A stretch of 64,000 nt of DNA from an uncultured Pelagibacteraceae bacterium (lineage in GTDB: Bacteria; Pseudomonadota; Alphaproteobacteria; Pelagibacterales; Pelagibacteraceae). A program made the translations under genes and the position numbers. Below the pieces are notes generated by a model. That model was not told the DNA's origin, ran no database searches, and saw only the letters and a program-made list of their open reading frames with translations. Below are positions 1-10,120 of this stretch, piece after piece. Where the stretch lies: the NCBI GenBank assembly GCA_902517455.1, contig CABYCN010000001.1:110571-174570 (forward strand). Direction: 5' to 3'. Position 1 is the first letter of the stretch. Each line of letters starts with the position of its first letter.

Positions 1-963
1 CCATACGTGATCATTGGGTGCTGGTTGAGGAAACCACACATCTCCAGCATATCCACTTAATTGACCACTTTTCAATGCTTTTGCTATTGCATCGCGATTA
101 CAAATTTTTCCTCTTGCAGTGTTTACAATATAAGCACCTTTTTTCATTTTACTTATCATTTCATCATCAAATAAGTTTTCCGTTTCTGGATGAAGTGGAC
201 AATTAATTGTCACCACATCGCAAACTTTTACCATTGACTCAACAGACTCATGAAATGTTAGATTAAGTTCTTTTTCAACTGAATCAGGTAGTCTATGTCT
301 ATCAAAATAATGTAAGTGAGTATCAAAAGGTTTCATCTTTCTTAATGCATCTAATCCAATACGTCCTGCAGCAACTGTTCCAATATGCATACCTTCAACG
401 TCATATGATCTCTGAACTGCATCAGCGATGTTCCAGCCACCTTCATTTACGATTCTATGTTGATTATGATAATCTCTAACCATTGAAACTATCATCATGA
501 CAATGTGCTCTGCTACTGATCTAGAATTACAATAAGTTACTTCTACGACGTCAATTTTGTTATCCATCGCAGCTTGTAAATCAACGTGATCTGAACCAAT
601 ACCTGCTGTAATTGCCATCTTAAGATTTTTAGCTTTGCCAATCCTTTCTTTGGTTAGATAATATGGGAAAAAAGGTTGAGAAATAACAATATCAGCATCA
701 ACAATATGTTTGTCAGCCTCACATCCATCACCATCTTTACTATTAGTAACAACTAACTCATGACCATTACTCTCTAAAAACTTACGTAATCCAAGTTCAC
801 CAGATACACAACCTAGTAATTGCCCTGGAGTATAATCCCTACCTTTAGGTGAAGGTAAAGTCATTCCATCTGGGTATTTCTCTATTTTTGGTAATTGTGA
901 AAGTGCATAAGATTTGGGCATTCCACTTTTGGGATCATCATATAATACGCATAATATTTTCAT
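1..963 (-). CDS. fdh: NAD-dependent formate dehydrogenase (C-terminus cut by window edge)
   Basis: Minus-strand reading from ATG at 961-963: MKILCVLYDDPKSGMPKSYALSQLPKIEKYPDGMTLPSPKG...GRDYTPGQLLGCVSGELGLRKFLE...AGIGSDHVDLQAA...EVTYCNSRSVAEHIVMMIL-like; D-2-hydroxyacid dehydrogenase-type FDH. Not in ORF track because it runs off the edge. Confidence 0.93.
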   Translation of the reverse strand, partial: MKILCVLYDDPKSGMPKSYALSQLPKIEKYPDGMTLPSPKGRDYTPGQLLGCVSGELGLRKFLESNGHELVVTNSKDGDGCEADKHIVDADIVISQPFFPYYLTKERIGKAKNLKMAITAGIGSDHVDLQAAMDNKIDVVEVTYCNSRSVAEHIVMMIVSMVRDYHNQHRIVNEGGWNIADAVQRSYDVEGMHIGTVAAGRIGLDALRKMKPFDTHLHYFDRHRLPDSVEKELNLTFHESVESMVKVCDVVTINCPLHPETENLFDDEMISKMKKGAYIVNTARGKICNRDAIAKALKSGQLSGYAGDVWFPQPAPNDHVW

Positions 964-1032
964 TTGTTCCTCTCTGTATATTTAAATATTAAAACGTTTA
1001 TCTAACATTATTTTAAGGTATCTAGCAATTAA

Positions 1033-1497
1033 TTATTTCTGAATTGGGTAAGGTTTTTTTAAAATAAATCTATTAACAATAATCGCAAATATAATAATTA
1101 TTAGAGACCCTAATATAACAGGACTTAGTAAATAATCCAAAGAGACACTACCTATTATCACTATTATTGGATTACCACCTGCCGGTGGGTGGGTGATATT
1201 AAACAAGATCATTAATCCAACGCCAAACCCCACAGCTAAAGGAATAGTTAAAAAAATTGGTAAAGGAATAAAATATAAAAAGAATAAACCTACTGAAGCA
1301 GTTATAAGATGTCCAAAAAAAACATTTTTCGGTCGTGCAAATGGACTTTCAGGATAGCCGTAAAGCAAAACCATTGAGGAACCAAAAGAAGCTAATAGAA
1401 ATATTCCAAATCCGGTTTTATAAGTTAAAACAGTTAATATACCAATTGTTAAAGTAGAAAATAATCCAGCAAAAATTGATTTTTTTAAATTATTCAT
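1033..1497 (-). CDS. HPP family membrane protein
   Basis: Multi-TM protein with HPPAGGNP motif (THPPAGGNPIIVIIGS). Confidence 0.8.
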   Translation of the reverse strand: MNNLKKSIFAGLFSTLTIGILTVLTYKTGFGIFLLASFGSSMVLLYGYPESPFARPKNVFFGHLITASVGLFFLYFIPLPIFLTIPLAVGFGVGLMILFNITHPPAGGNPIIVIIGSVSLDYLLSPVILGSLIIIIFAIIVNRFILKKPYPIQK

Positions 1498-1501
1498 TTT
1501 T

Positions 1502-1900
1502 TTAATTTGATACTATCTTTTTTAGGGCATTAAAAGGTAATAATATACATTCTTTTCTGGAAAAATTTTTTTTTTTAAATAATTTCTTGAATGATAAATT
1601 TCTTTTTTTAAATATATCTAAATCTCCATCAAAAAAGTTTTTTGCATCTTCACACAATTTTTTTATTTTATCTTTTTGATTATTTATAGATGCTTTGGAA
1701 AGAATGCTTGCAGACGCTTGACAGTAAATACAGGAATTTCCTTGATATCCAAACTTAATTATTTTATTATTTCTAATAATTAATTTTAGTTGTACTTCGT
1801 CCCCACATAAAGAGTTTTTTAATTTTGAATAGTGAGTATGATTTTTGATATTTATATTATTTTCTGTTTCCGAGGCTATGCCTAATATTTCTAAGTCCAT
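1502..1900 (-). CDS. NifU N-domain/IscU-like Fe-S scaffold paralog
   Basis: LCGD, CIYCQASASIL and KECILLPF motifs; three scaffold Cys and the Asp after LCG present. Confidence 0.75.
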   Translation of the reverse strand: MDLEILGIASETENNINIKNHTHYSKLKNSLCGDEVQLKLIIRNNKIIKFGYQGNSCIYCQASASILSKASINNQKDKIKKLCEDAKNFFDGDLDIFKKRNLSFKKLFKKKNFSRKECILLPFNALKKIVSN

Positions 1901-2069
1901 ATTTATTTATATAATAAAGATATTAAATGTTATAGTTAAGTTTTAAATTCTCAAAAAAAATATAATAAATTCGGGAAATAGAATGTTTTTTTAGGTATAC
2001 TAATAAAATTTTTTTTATTACAATTCAATTTTGTTGTAGTTCAAACTAATTACAACTAAACATCTACTT

Positions 2070-2975
2070 ATGATAGAGCTTAAAAAAGAAAAAATAGCTA
2101 TTCCAGTAGTCTTATTCGCTGGCCTTTTATGGTCATTCGGGCCCTTAGTAGTGAGGTATATGGATAATCCACATATGGTGCCTTGGCAGTATATTTTTGG
2201 TCGAGGTCTGACAATATTTATAATTTTGAATTTGTATCTATATTTTGAAGAAGGAATAAACTTTTATAAAAATTACAAGAAAATTGGAAGATCTGGAACT
2301 ATTGGAGGATGTGGACTAGGTATTGCTATGATTACTTTCATTTACTCGATTACTAACACCAGTGCAGCAGTTACTTTATTGTGTTTAGCAGCAATGCCAT
2401 TTTTTACGGCTATAATAGCTTATTTATTTTTGAAAGAAAAAATTTCATCAAATGCATGGGTGTCGATTTTTATAGCTACATTAGGAATTATTATCATGGC
2501 ATTTGGAAATACAGAAAAAAATTCTTTAATAGGTTTTCTTTTTGGTCTTGCATCTTCGATAGGTTTCTCTATTTTTTCAGTAACATTAAGATGGAGAAAA
2601 GAAACACCCAAGTTTACTACCGTAGCTTTAGCTGGATTATTTTGTTTTGTCTTTGCATCAATAGTCATTTTAGTTACTAAACAAAGCTTTTTTTCAACCA
2701 GTTATAATAGCTCAATGTTTTCGTTACATGGTATTATAGTTTGTTTTGGGTTAATTTTATATTCTATTGGCTCAAAGGCAATACCAGCAGCAGAGTTGAC
2801 ACTTTTATCTCTAACAGAGGTTATTGGTGGAATCTTTTGGGTATGGTTACCACTGTTTGGAATTAATGAAATTCCGTCTACTAGTACTATAATTGGTGGA
2901 TTTTTTCTTTTTGTTTCTCTCGTTTATTACAGTTTAATTATGAGATGGAATAAAAGATATATAGCTCTTAATTAA
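2070..2975 (+). CDS. EamA/DMT family transporter
   Basis: About 10 TM segments with paired EamA-like halves. Confidence 0.85.
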   Translation: MIELKKEKIAIPVVLFAGLLWSFGPLVVRYMDNPHMVPWQYIFGRGLTIFIILNLYLYFEEGINFYKNYKKIGRSGTIGGCGLGIAMITFIYSITNTSAAVTLLCLAAMPFFTAIIAYLFLKEKISSNAWVSIFIATLGIIIMAFGNTEKNSLIGFLFGLASSIGFSIFSVTLRWRKETPKFTTVALAGLFCFVFASIVILVTKQSFFSTSYNSSMFSLHGIIVCFGLILYSIGSKAIPAAELTLLSLTEVIGGIFWVWLPLFGINEIPSTSTIIGGFFLFVSLVYYSLIMRWNKRYIALN

Positions 2976-2990
2976 ATTTTTTAGAGAATA

Positions 2991-4106
2991 ATGAGTAAAA
3001 ACAAAATTATAGTCAATAGCTGGAATGAGTGGGACCCTTTAAAACACGTAATAGTAGGTAAAGCTGACGGTACTTGTATACCCGCTCCTGAGCCAGCATT
3101 AGATGCAAAAGTTCCCGAAGACTCTGATATGAAAGGCCAGTATGGACCAAGATCAAAAGATTCTATTGATAAAGCCAACCAGCTTCTTGATGATTTCTCA
3201 AATATATTAATCAAGCGAGGGATACAAGTCGATAGACCCACACCAATAAATTTTAATCAAAAAATATCTACGCCAGACTGGGAAGCTGAAACTATGTTTG
3301 GTTGTATGCCACCAAGAGACGTATTGCTTACCGTAGGTAATGAAATTTTAGAGGCAACAATGAGTTATCGTTGCAGATGGTTCGAATATCTGTGTTATAG
3401 ACCACTATTAAAAAAATACTATAACTTAGATAATAATATGAAACACGAATCTGCACCAAAACCCCAATTAACTGATGATAATTATAGAAAAGATTATTTA
3501 TCTAATAAAATTGGTATTCAAAAAAGATTACAATGGACTAAGGAAAAATTTTTTGTAACTACTGAGGAAGAACCATTGTTTGATGCTGCAGATGTTTTAA
3601 GATTTGGTAAAGATCTAATTGTTCAACACGGTTTTACTACTAATTTAAAAGGTATCGATTGGCTAAAAAGGCATTTTAAAGATCATAGAATTCATGCGGT
3701 AAATTTTCCAGGTGATCCTTATCCTATTCATATAGATGCAACCTTTACACCTATTAAAGAGGGACTAATCATAAATAACCCTCAAAGGAGACTTCCAAGA
3801 GACCAAAGAAAATTGTTTGAAAAAAATGATTGGGAAATTATTGATGCTGCTCAACCAGCGCATAATCAACCACCTCCTCTCTGTTATTCATCAGTTTGGC
3901 TTTCCATGAATGTTTTGGTTCTTGATCAAAAGACAGTTTGTGTGGAAAAAAGTGAAAAATTTCAAGCAGAACAACTCGACAAACTGGGTATGGAAGTAAT
4001 ACCTGTGGAATTGAGAGATGCCTATGCTTTTGGTGGGGGTCTTCATTGTTGCACTGCAGATGTTTACCGAGAAGGTCAATTAAAAGATTATTTTCCTAAT
4101 CAATGA
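2991..4106 (+). CDS. Glycine amidinotransferase-like protein
   Basis: NSWNEWDPLKHVIVG start and GGGLHCCTADVYREG active-site Cys region, as in L-arginine:glycine amidinotransferases. Confidence 0.88.
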   Translation: MSKNKIIVNSWNEWDPLKHVIVGKADGTCIPAPEPALDAKVPEDSDMKGQYGPRSKDSIDKANQLLDDFSNILIKRGIQVDRPTPINFNQKISTPDWEAETMFGCMPPRDVLLTVGNEILEATMSYRCRWFEYLCYRPLLKKYYNLDNNMKHESAPKPQLTDDNYRKDYLSNKIGIQKRLQWTKEKFFVTTEEEPLFDAADVLRFGKDLIVQHGFTTNLKGIDWLKRHFKDHRIHAVNFPGDPYPIHIDATFTPIKEGLIINNPQRRLPRDQRKLFEKNDWEIIDAAQPAHNQPPPLCYSSVWLSMNVLVLDQKTVCVEKSEKFQAEQLDKLGMEVIPVELRDAYAFGGGLHCCTADVYREGQLKDYFPNQ

Positions 4107-4130
4107 AAATTCCTAAACTTAAAAGATATA

Positions 4131-4877
4131 CTAATTTTCTTTAGTTTTTTCTATATTAAAATTTTCTAACCCTGAAGATAAATCATTTTCAATTTGATTT
4201 TCTTTTTTCTCAATAAGTCCTAATCTCTCATTTTCATTTTGTTCGAGTCTCTGGTCTTTTAAATTTTCTTTATGTTCTTTAATTTTTTGTTCAAGATCAA
4301 ATTTTTCTTCCCATTCTTTAATTTTTAAATATTCTAATTGTTTTTGTTTTTCCTCTTCCTCTTTGATTAATTTTAAAGCTTTTTCTTTTCGCCTTTTTTC
4401 TTTGAGTTCCAAGTTTTTTTGCTCATCTTCTCTTACCCTCAAATCAATATCTTTTCTATTTTGTTCCTCATCTTTTAATTTAAGTTCTTTTTCCTTTGTT
4501 CTCAGTTCTTTTGCGACTTGCGTTAAATCCTCATCTTTTTTAATAAGTCTATAGAATTCCTCTTTTTGTTTATCTTCTTTTGTCTTAAGATCTTTTAGTT
4601 TATTTTTTAAATCTTCTTCTCTTGACCTTAATTTATTATCTTCTTTTTTTAATTTTTCTTCTAAAGCTTTTAATTCTTTTTTTTCTTTAAGAAGCATATT
4701 CTTTTCTTGGATTTTCCTAAGTTTTATTTCTTTGATTTTTCTTTGTTCGTTTTTTTTTTTAAAATTTATAATTACGTTACTAAGCGATTTTGAAGTGACA
4801 CTAGCAATTTTGACCAAAGTGCTTTTTTTTTTATAATTTTTTTTTTTATTTAATTTTTGAATTTTTTTAGCTGTCAT
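4131..4877 (-). CDS. Lys/Glu-rich predicted long charged helix/coiled-coil protein
   Basis: Almost entirely K/E/L/R/D with repeating LRxxExxLKxK-like units; no enzymatic motif seen. Confidence 0.6.
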   Translation of the reverse strand: MTAKKIQKLNKKKNYKKKSTLVKIASVTSKSLSNVIINFKKKNEQRKIKEIKLRKIQEKNMLLKEKKELKALEEKLKKEDNKLRSREEDLKNKLKDLKTKEDKQKEEFYRLIKKDEDLTQVAKELRTKEKELKLKDEEQNRKDIDLRVREDEQKNLELKEKRRKEKALKLIKEEEEKQKQLEYLKIKEWEEKFDLEQKIKEHKENLKDQRLEQNENERLGLIEKKENQIENDLSSGLENFNIEKTKEN

Positions 4878-5044
4878 TTTATAAAAGGTTATTTGATCAA
4901 AAAATCAAGACTGGATCAAGAACTTAAGAAATTTTTGTTTTAAAATTAATTTGTGTTTCAACCTACAAGCGATTATTCTAGTTAATACATTAAATATGAA
5001 AAATTTTTTTTGCATTAAAGATTTCAAAATATTATTAAGCTTTT

Positions 5045-5680
5045 GTGAAAAAATTTAATAAATTAATAATTGCATGTGACGGAGAATCTGCAAGTGGAAA
5101 AAGCACTGCTGCAAAGTTAATTTCAAAAAAATATAATTTATTATTAATTAATTCAGGTTTACTTTATAGATATGCAAGTATTTTAATAATAAAGAATAAT
5201 CCAAAAAATATTTATTTTTTTATCAAAAATAAATTTAAAAATGTTTCTTATACAAAAATTGCTAAACTTAATTTACATTCTGAAAAAATTAGCAATCATG
5301 TTGCAACTTTAGCTCAAAATAAAAAAATAAGACATATAATTAATACATTTCAAAAAAAGATAATAAAAAGAAACAAAAGAATTTGTATTGAGGGAAGAGA
5401 TATCGCAAGTAAAATTTTAGCCTCAAATCCTAAATACGATTTAGCATTCTATTTTAAATGTAATTTAAATGTCGCAAGTTATAGAAGATGGAATGATATA
5501 AAAAAAAAAGTTCCTTTAAAAACTGTGAAAAAATCTTTATCCAAAAGAACAATGATGGATAAAAATAGAAAAAATAGTCCTTTGATCAAGGTCAAAGATG
5601 CGATCTTAATTAGAACTGATAAACTATCAAAAAATCAAGTCCTGTCTAAAATGTCAAAATACATTGACAAATTAGATTAA
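5045..5680 (+). CDS. cmk: Cytidylate kinase (GTG start)
   Basis: IACDGESASGKSTAAKLISKKY P-loop and GRDIAS motif. Confidence 0.9.
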   Translation: MKKFNKLIIACDGESASGKSTAAKLISKKYNLLLINSGLLYRYASILIIKNNPKNIYFFIKNKFKNVSYTKIAKLNLHSEKISNHVATLAQNKKIRHIINTFQKKIIKRNKRICIEGRDIASKILASNPKYDLAFYFKCNLNVASYRRWNDIKKKVPLKTVKKSLSKRTMMDKNRKNSPLIKVKDAILIRTDKLSKNQVLSKMSKYIDKLD

Positions 5681-6963
5681 TTATTTTCATCTTCTTTAGG
5701 ATTCTCTTCGATTGGTTCTGTAATTGGATTAAGCTCTATACCAGCTGGAGTTATAGTTTGGGGCATAGCAACGAATTGAGAATCAGGATTATCTACACTT
5801 TTTCTTACTCTCATTCTATAAATTCCAAATAATCCAATTATTCCATGAAAAAAAAATAGAAAAATAAAAAAACCGTTCGGACCAACCATGTCCATAAAAA
5901 CTGAACATAAAAATGGACCACTCATAGCCCCAAGACCAAATGTAAATTGCAGACCGGCCCCAGCAGATACGAATTTATCTTTCGATATATAATCATTAGT
6001 ATGAGCTAAAATTAATGAAAACATTGGTAAACTACAAAAAGAAAATAAAACAAAAAAAATATAAAACCAGGTTTTACTAGTAGCTAAATTACCGGGTAAG
6101 TACATTTGTTTTGAAACTAATATAGCTAAAATAGAGAATATAGCAGCACCAAATGTGCTAAAAACAATTACTTTTCTTCTATCATAAACATCTGAAATTT
6201 TTCCAATTGGAAATTGAGCTATAGCTCCAGAAATTGCTAAAAGAAACGTTACTAGAGATATTTCAAATATAGTAAAATTCATTGAAGTTCCATAAACTGC
6301 AAGTAAAGTAAAAACTGCTGATTGAATAGTTCCATAAAAAAGAGAGCTTATTATTCCAAAAGGTGATACTTCGTAGAGATTTTTTAAAGACATGGCTTTA
6401 ATTTTTTTAAAAGTTGGTGGTTTTTTTTTAGTTAATAATATTGGTATCAAGGCTAATGATGTAATCACCGAAACTAAAATAAATGGTTGAAAATTTTGTG
6501 GACTACTAAAATTTAGCAAAAACATTCCTATTCCAATAGATCCATATAATATAACCATATACAAAGATAATACACTTCCCCTATTTTTATTGCTTGATCT
6601 ATCGTTCAACCAGCTCTCAGCAACAGTATAAATGCAAACCATACTAACCCCAGTTAAAACTCTTAACAAAAACCAGATAAAAGGATTAATTATAATTGAA
6701 TGAACTAAAATTACTAATGATGCTAATGATGCAAATGCAGCAAAGACTCTTATGTGACCAACCCTTGATATTATATTTGGAATTGTTGCTGCCCCTATAA
6801 AATAACCCACAAAATAACCAGACATCATAAAACCAGTTGCAGTAAGACTGAATTCTTCTTGAACAGCTCTAACACCTAACAGAGAGCTTTGAAAACCATA
6901 GGCCATCATTATAAAACCCATTCCCAAAAAAAGTGCCCATGAGTTTTTTAATAATTTATTCAT
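5677..6963 (-). CDS. MFS transporter
   Basis: 12-TM pattern, MFS loop-like ...FPIGKISDVYDRRKVI. Confidence 0.88.
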   Translation of the reverse strand: MNKLLKNSWALFLGMGFIMMAYGFQSSLLGVRAVQEEFSLTATGFMMSGYFVGYFIGAATIPNIISRVGHIRVFAAFASLASLVILVHSIIINPFIWFLLRVLTGVSMVCIYTVAESWLNDRSSNKNRGSVLSLYMVILYGSIGIGMFLLNFSSPQNFQPFILVSVITSLALIPILLTKKKPPTFKKIKAMSLKNLYEVSPFGIISSLFYGTIQSAVFTLLAVYGTSMNFTIFEISLVTFLLAISGAIAQFPIGKISDVYDRRKVIVFSTFGAAIFSILAILVSKQMYLPGNLATSKTWFYIFFVLFSFCSLPMFSLILAHTNDYISKDKFVSAGAGLQFTFGLGAMSGPFLCSVFMDMVGPNGFFIFLFFFHGIIGLFGIYRMRVRKSVDNPDSQFVAMPQTITPAGIELNPITEPIEENPKEDENN

Positions 6964-7021
6964 AAAAATTGCTGTAATTATTCGCGATGTATTATTAAAT
7001 CAAGTCTTAATTGTGACAAGC

Positions 7022-7882
7022 TTAAGCTCTTTTTAGCTTCAAAAATGAGTGAATTGCAATAGTTGTAATTATAACTATTCCTCCTACAAGTGTCTCTAGA
7101 CTTGGTTGTTCTTTGATTATGAGCCAGACCCATATTGGACCTATAATGGTTTCAAGTAAGAAAAATAGATTCACCTCTGCTGCAGGTATAAATCTTGGTG
7201 CTATTGTGACTAGTACAAAAGGTATAGCAACACAAATAATACACATTATAGGGACAATGATTAGGTCTCTGTTTTCAAGAACAAAACTATCTATAAAAAA
7301 TAAGGCAAAAGTAGCAACAAATAACTTACCTATAACAGCTGCTGGAACTAAATTTTTAGATTTTGCAGAACGGATGGTTACTGCTCCTACAGCAAGTCCA
7401 ATTGCTGTAATAAATCCTAAAAAGTCCCCAAAAAAATTTCCTAATCTTAAAGAGTCAAAAAAAATATAAATTATTGCTAAAAAAGTAATAATGATGGAAA
7501 ACCAAGTTTTTTTATCTGGATTTTCTCTTAGAAAAAATGCTCCAAGAATAGCTGACAACATTGGAGCAGTAGCTATCATTACCAGAGTATTTGCTACATT
7601 AGTATTTTGTATTGAAACCACAAAAGTGATGTTAGTTATACTAAATGTTCCAATATATATAATCCCATGATAACCACTTGAGAAAAGAATCTTAAAAAAA
7701 CTTAATTTATAAATTAGCAACATTCCCAAAAAAACTGTGAAAAAGGGTATAATTCCTCTATAAAAAACAAGCCCCCAAGTATCTACACTTGAAAGTCTTA
7801 TAAATAAAGAATCTGGTGTAATGAAGATTACTGCTACAAATGCAAGTAAAGAACCCTTCTGTTGATCTGATAAATTATTCAA
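7022..7882 (-). CDS. EamA/DMT family transporter
   Basis: 10-TM DMT pattern. Confidence 0.85.
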   Translation of the reverse strand: MNNLSDQQKGSLLAFVAVIFITPDSLFIRLSSVDTWGLVFYRGIIPFFTVFLGMLLIYKLSFFKILFSSGYHGIIYIGTFSITNITFVVSIQNTNVANTLVMIATAPMLSAILGAFFLRENPDKKTWFSIIITFLAIIYIFFDSLRLGNFFGDFLGFITAIGLAVGAVTIRSAKSKNLVPAAVIGKLFVATFALFFIDSFVLENRDLIIVPIMCIICVAIPFVLVTIAPRFIPAAEVNLFFLLETIIGPIWVWLIIKEQPSLETLVGGIVIITTIAIHSFLKLKRA

Positions 7883-8814
7883 GCCTTAAGTTCTTCCCAA
7901 AAAGTTTTGGCCAAATTAATTTTTGTTAAATCATAATAAGTTTTCAATCCAGTAGGGGATGTAACATTAATGTCACCATTAAGTTTTTGATCAATAAAAT
8001 CAATTCCAGCAAAAAAAATATTTTTTTTTTTTAAATTACGAGCAACCAATTTAGATATTCTTTTTTCAATGTTTGTTAATTTTGTGTATGCCGGAGTAGC
8101 ACCTTTACTCATATTACTCAAAAAGGATCCTTTTTTAGGCATTCTAGATATCGCACCTACAACTTTGCCATTAATAAGAAAGACTCTTTTATCACCTTTA
8201 TTTATTTTTGGTAAAAATTTTTGGCAGATTACATGGTCGTGTTTTTTTAAATATTTTTTTACAAAATTCAAATTAAATTTTTTTAAAAGATGAATATCAT
8301 TTCCACCATAACTATGGGTAGGCTTTAATATGACTTTTTTATTTATAATAAAAAATTTTTTAATTTCATTTATATTTTGAGTAAAAATAGTATTTGGCAT
8401 ATATCTTAGATATTTTGCAGAGTAAAATTTTTCTGACACATTTCTAATAGATGTTGGATCATTCACAATTCTTACTTTTTTTTTGATTATATCTAAAATA
8501 TAAGTTGTTGAAATATACTCCTGATTAAATGGAGGATCTTGCCTGATTAAAATAAATTTACACTTCATTAAGTCTAACTTTTGTTTATGTATAATCTTAA
8601 ATTTTTTTTTTTGAGTATAATCGAATTTAACAAAGAAACCCTCGGCTACAATCTTAGAATTGATTATTGATAAATTTTTAGGTTCATAATAAAAAATCTT
8701 GTAATTTTTACTTTGAATTTCGTTAGCCAAAAAAATACTTGTATCTGTTAATATGTTAAGCTTTGAGGGATGATTTCCTTGAATAGCAACAATTTTATTT
8801 ATCATAGAGTACAC
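7879..8814 (-). CDS. gshB: Glutathione synthase (true start may be Met-4)
   Basis: ATP-grasp: LIRQDPPFNQEYI, KPTHSYGGNDIHLL, FAGIDFID, NVTSPTGL. Confidence 0.92.
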   Translation of the reverse strand: MYSMINKIVAIQGNHPSKLNILTDTSIFLANEIQSKNYKIFYYEPKNLSIINSKIVAEGFFVKFDYTQKKKFKIIHKQKLDLMKCKFILIRQDPPFNQEYISTTYILDIIKKKVRIVNDPTSIRNVSEKFYSAKYLRYMPNTIFTQNINEIKKFFIINKKVILKPTHSYGGNDIHLLKKFNLNFVKKYLKKHDHVICQKFLPKINKGDKRVFLINGKVVGAISRMPKKGSFLSNMSKGATPAYTKLTNIEKRISKLVARNLKKKNIFFAGIDFIDQKLNGDINVTSPTGLKTYYDLTKINLAKTFWEELKA

Positions 8815-10090
8815 TTAAATCTTCATTTTTCGAAAATCTATTAATCATATGATCCGCATTTGTAGTTTTATTATCAATTAATTTTTGCAAGTGGTTGAGA
8901 AATAAAGTTTCATTTTTTCCGCTTTTATTTATTATATCTCTTTGATTTAGTCCTTTTCTTGATAAATCTAACAATTTTGAGGCCCAGTAAAGAAGATCCT
9001 TGCCCATTAATTGCGTATTAAATCCTTTTTGAGGGGCCTCTAGATAAGCATTAATAATTTTATCTTTGTCCCATTTTGATATTAATTCATAAATTGGATC
9101 AAGATTACCGTATAGTAGTCCAACATTAAAAGCAGGACCTGCGCATAAACAATCCCAACCACATGTGTCCATTGATCTGAGTTCTATATATTTCTTTAAT
9201 CTATTCTCGGTGAAAATTGTACTTAAATGGAGAGATAAATCACTTTCACTTGGTAAACGTTTTCTAACTTCAAAAATTTTTCCATTCATAAAGTCTTTAA
9301 AGGTATATTTTTTTCCTGATATATACTCTTCACCATCTTGTATAAATAAAAGAGGGTAATCAATTATAAATTCTGCGTATTTTTCAAAATTTAATTCCTC
9401 AAAAAAAATTTTTGGCAGGCCTCCTCTTGAGGTGTTCTGCCAAACTTTTGATCTATAAGACAAATAATTACTTTTTTTTTTTTCTACAATTGATGAGTTT
9501 GCAAATAAAGCAATAACAACAGGAACAATCGAATTGACAACTTTAAATTTTTTGATGAAATCATTTTCAGAATCATAATCAATATTTAGCTGAGTTCCAC
9601 AGGTTCTGTACATCATATCAAGACTCAACTCACCTCCCTTTGGCATATCTTTTGTCATAAGTTTATATCGTTCTTTTGGGTTATTTGGAATTTCGTCAAG
9701 TTTTGAAATAGGATCAAATCCTGCACTTACAATGTTAATACCGATTTTTTTGGTTACTTGTCTTAATTCAAATAAATAATCTTGAGATTCAGCACATGCT
9801 TCATGAATATGATTTAACTTATCACCTGATAGTTCAATTTGATTTCCTGGTTCTAATGTAATATTTTTTCCCCCTTTATTCAGAGCAACAATATCTCCTT
9901 TTTCATAAATTGGGTTCCAACCAAATTCAAGTAAAGCTGAAAACATCTGCTTTATTTTAGAATAATTAATTCTTTTATTCTCCTTATTATCAAATAAAAA
10001 TTTTTCATGTTCTATACCAATTTTGAAACTTTTTTTCTTTTTAATACCTGATTTAAAATAATTTATTATTTGTTCTTTAGATGTAATCAT
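8795..10090 (-). CDS. gshA: Glutamate-cysteine ligase (plant/alphaproteobacterial GCS2 type)
   Basis: IGIEHEKFLF, LEPGNQIELSG, MYRTCGTQLNIDY; overlaps gshB. Confidence 0.92.
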   Translation of the reverse strand: MITSKEQIINYFKSGIKKKKSFKIGIEHEKFLFDNKENKRINYSKIKQMFSALLEFGWNPIYEKGDIVALNKGGKNITLEPGNQIELSGDKLNHIHEACAESQDYLFELRQVTKKIGINIVSAGFDPISKLDEIPNNPKERYKLMTKDMPKGGELSLDMMYRTCGTQLNIDYDSENDFIKKFKVVNSIVPVVIALFANSSIVEKKKSNYLSYRSKVWQNTSRGGLPKIFFEELNFEKYAEFIIDYPLLFIQDGEEYISGKKYTFKDFMNGKIFEVRKRLPSESDLSLHLSTIFTENRLKKYIELRSMDTCGWDCLCAGPAFNVGLLYGNLDPIYELISKWDKDKIINAYLEAPQKGFNTQLMGKDLLYWASKLLDLSRKGLNQRDIINKSGKNETLFLNHLQKLIDNKTTNADHMINRFSKNEDLSVLYDK

Positions 10091-10120
10091 AACTTATTTA
10101 TTAATAATTAATTAATATAA

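Noticed and set aside
18-206. 62-aa plus-strand ORF
   Set aside because: Antisense to the well-supported formate dehydrogenase; no domain signal.
2381-2680. 99-aa plus-strand and 82-aa minus-strand ORFs within the DMT gene
   Set aside because: Alternative frames of a clear membrane transporter; no independent start signal or motif.
2981-3241. 86-aa minus-strand ORF over the amidinotransferase start
   Set aside because: Antisense shadow of a conserved gene.
4995-5057. Tiny ORF MKNFFCIKDFKILLSFCEKI overlapping the GTG start of cmk
   Set aside because: Only 20 codons in AT-rich DNA; could be a leader peptide but nothing supports it.
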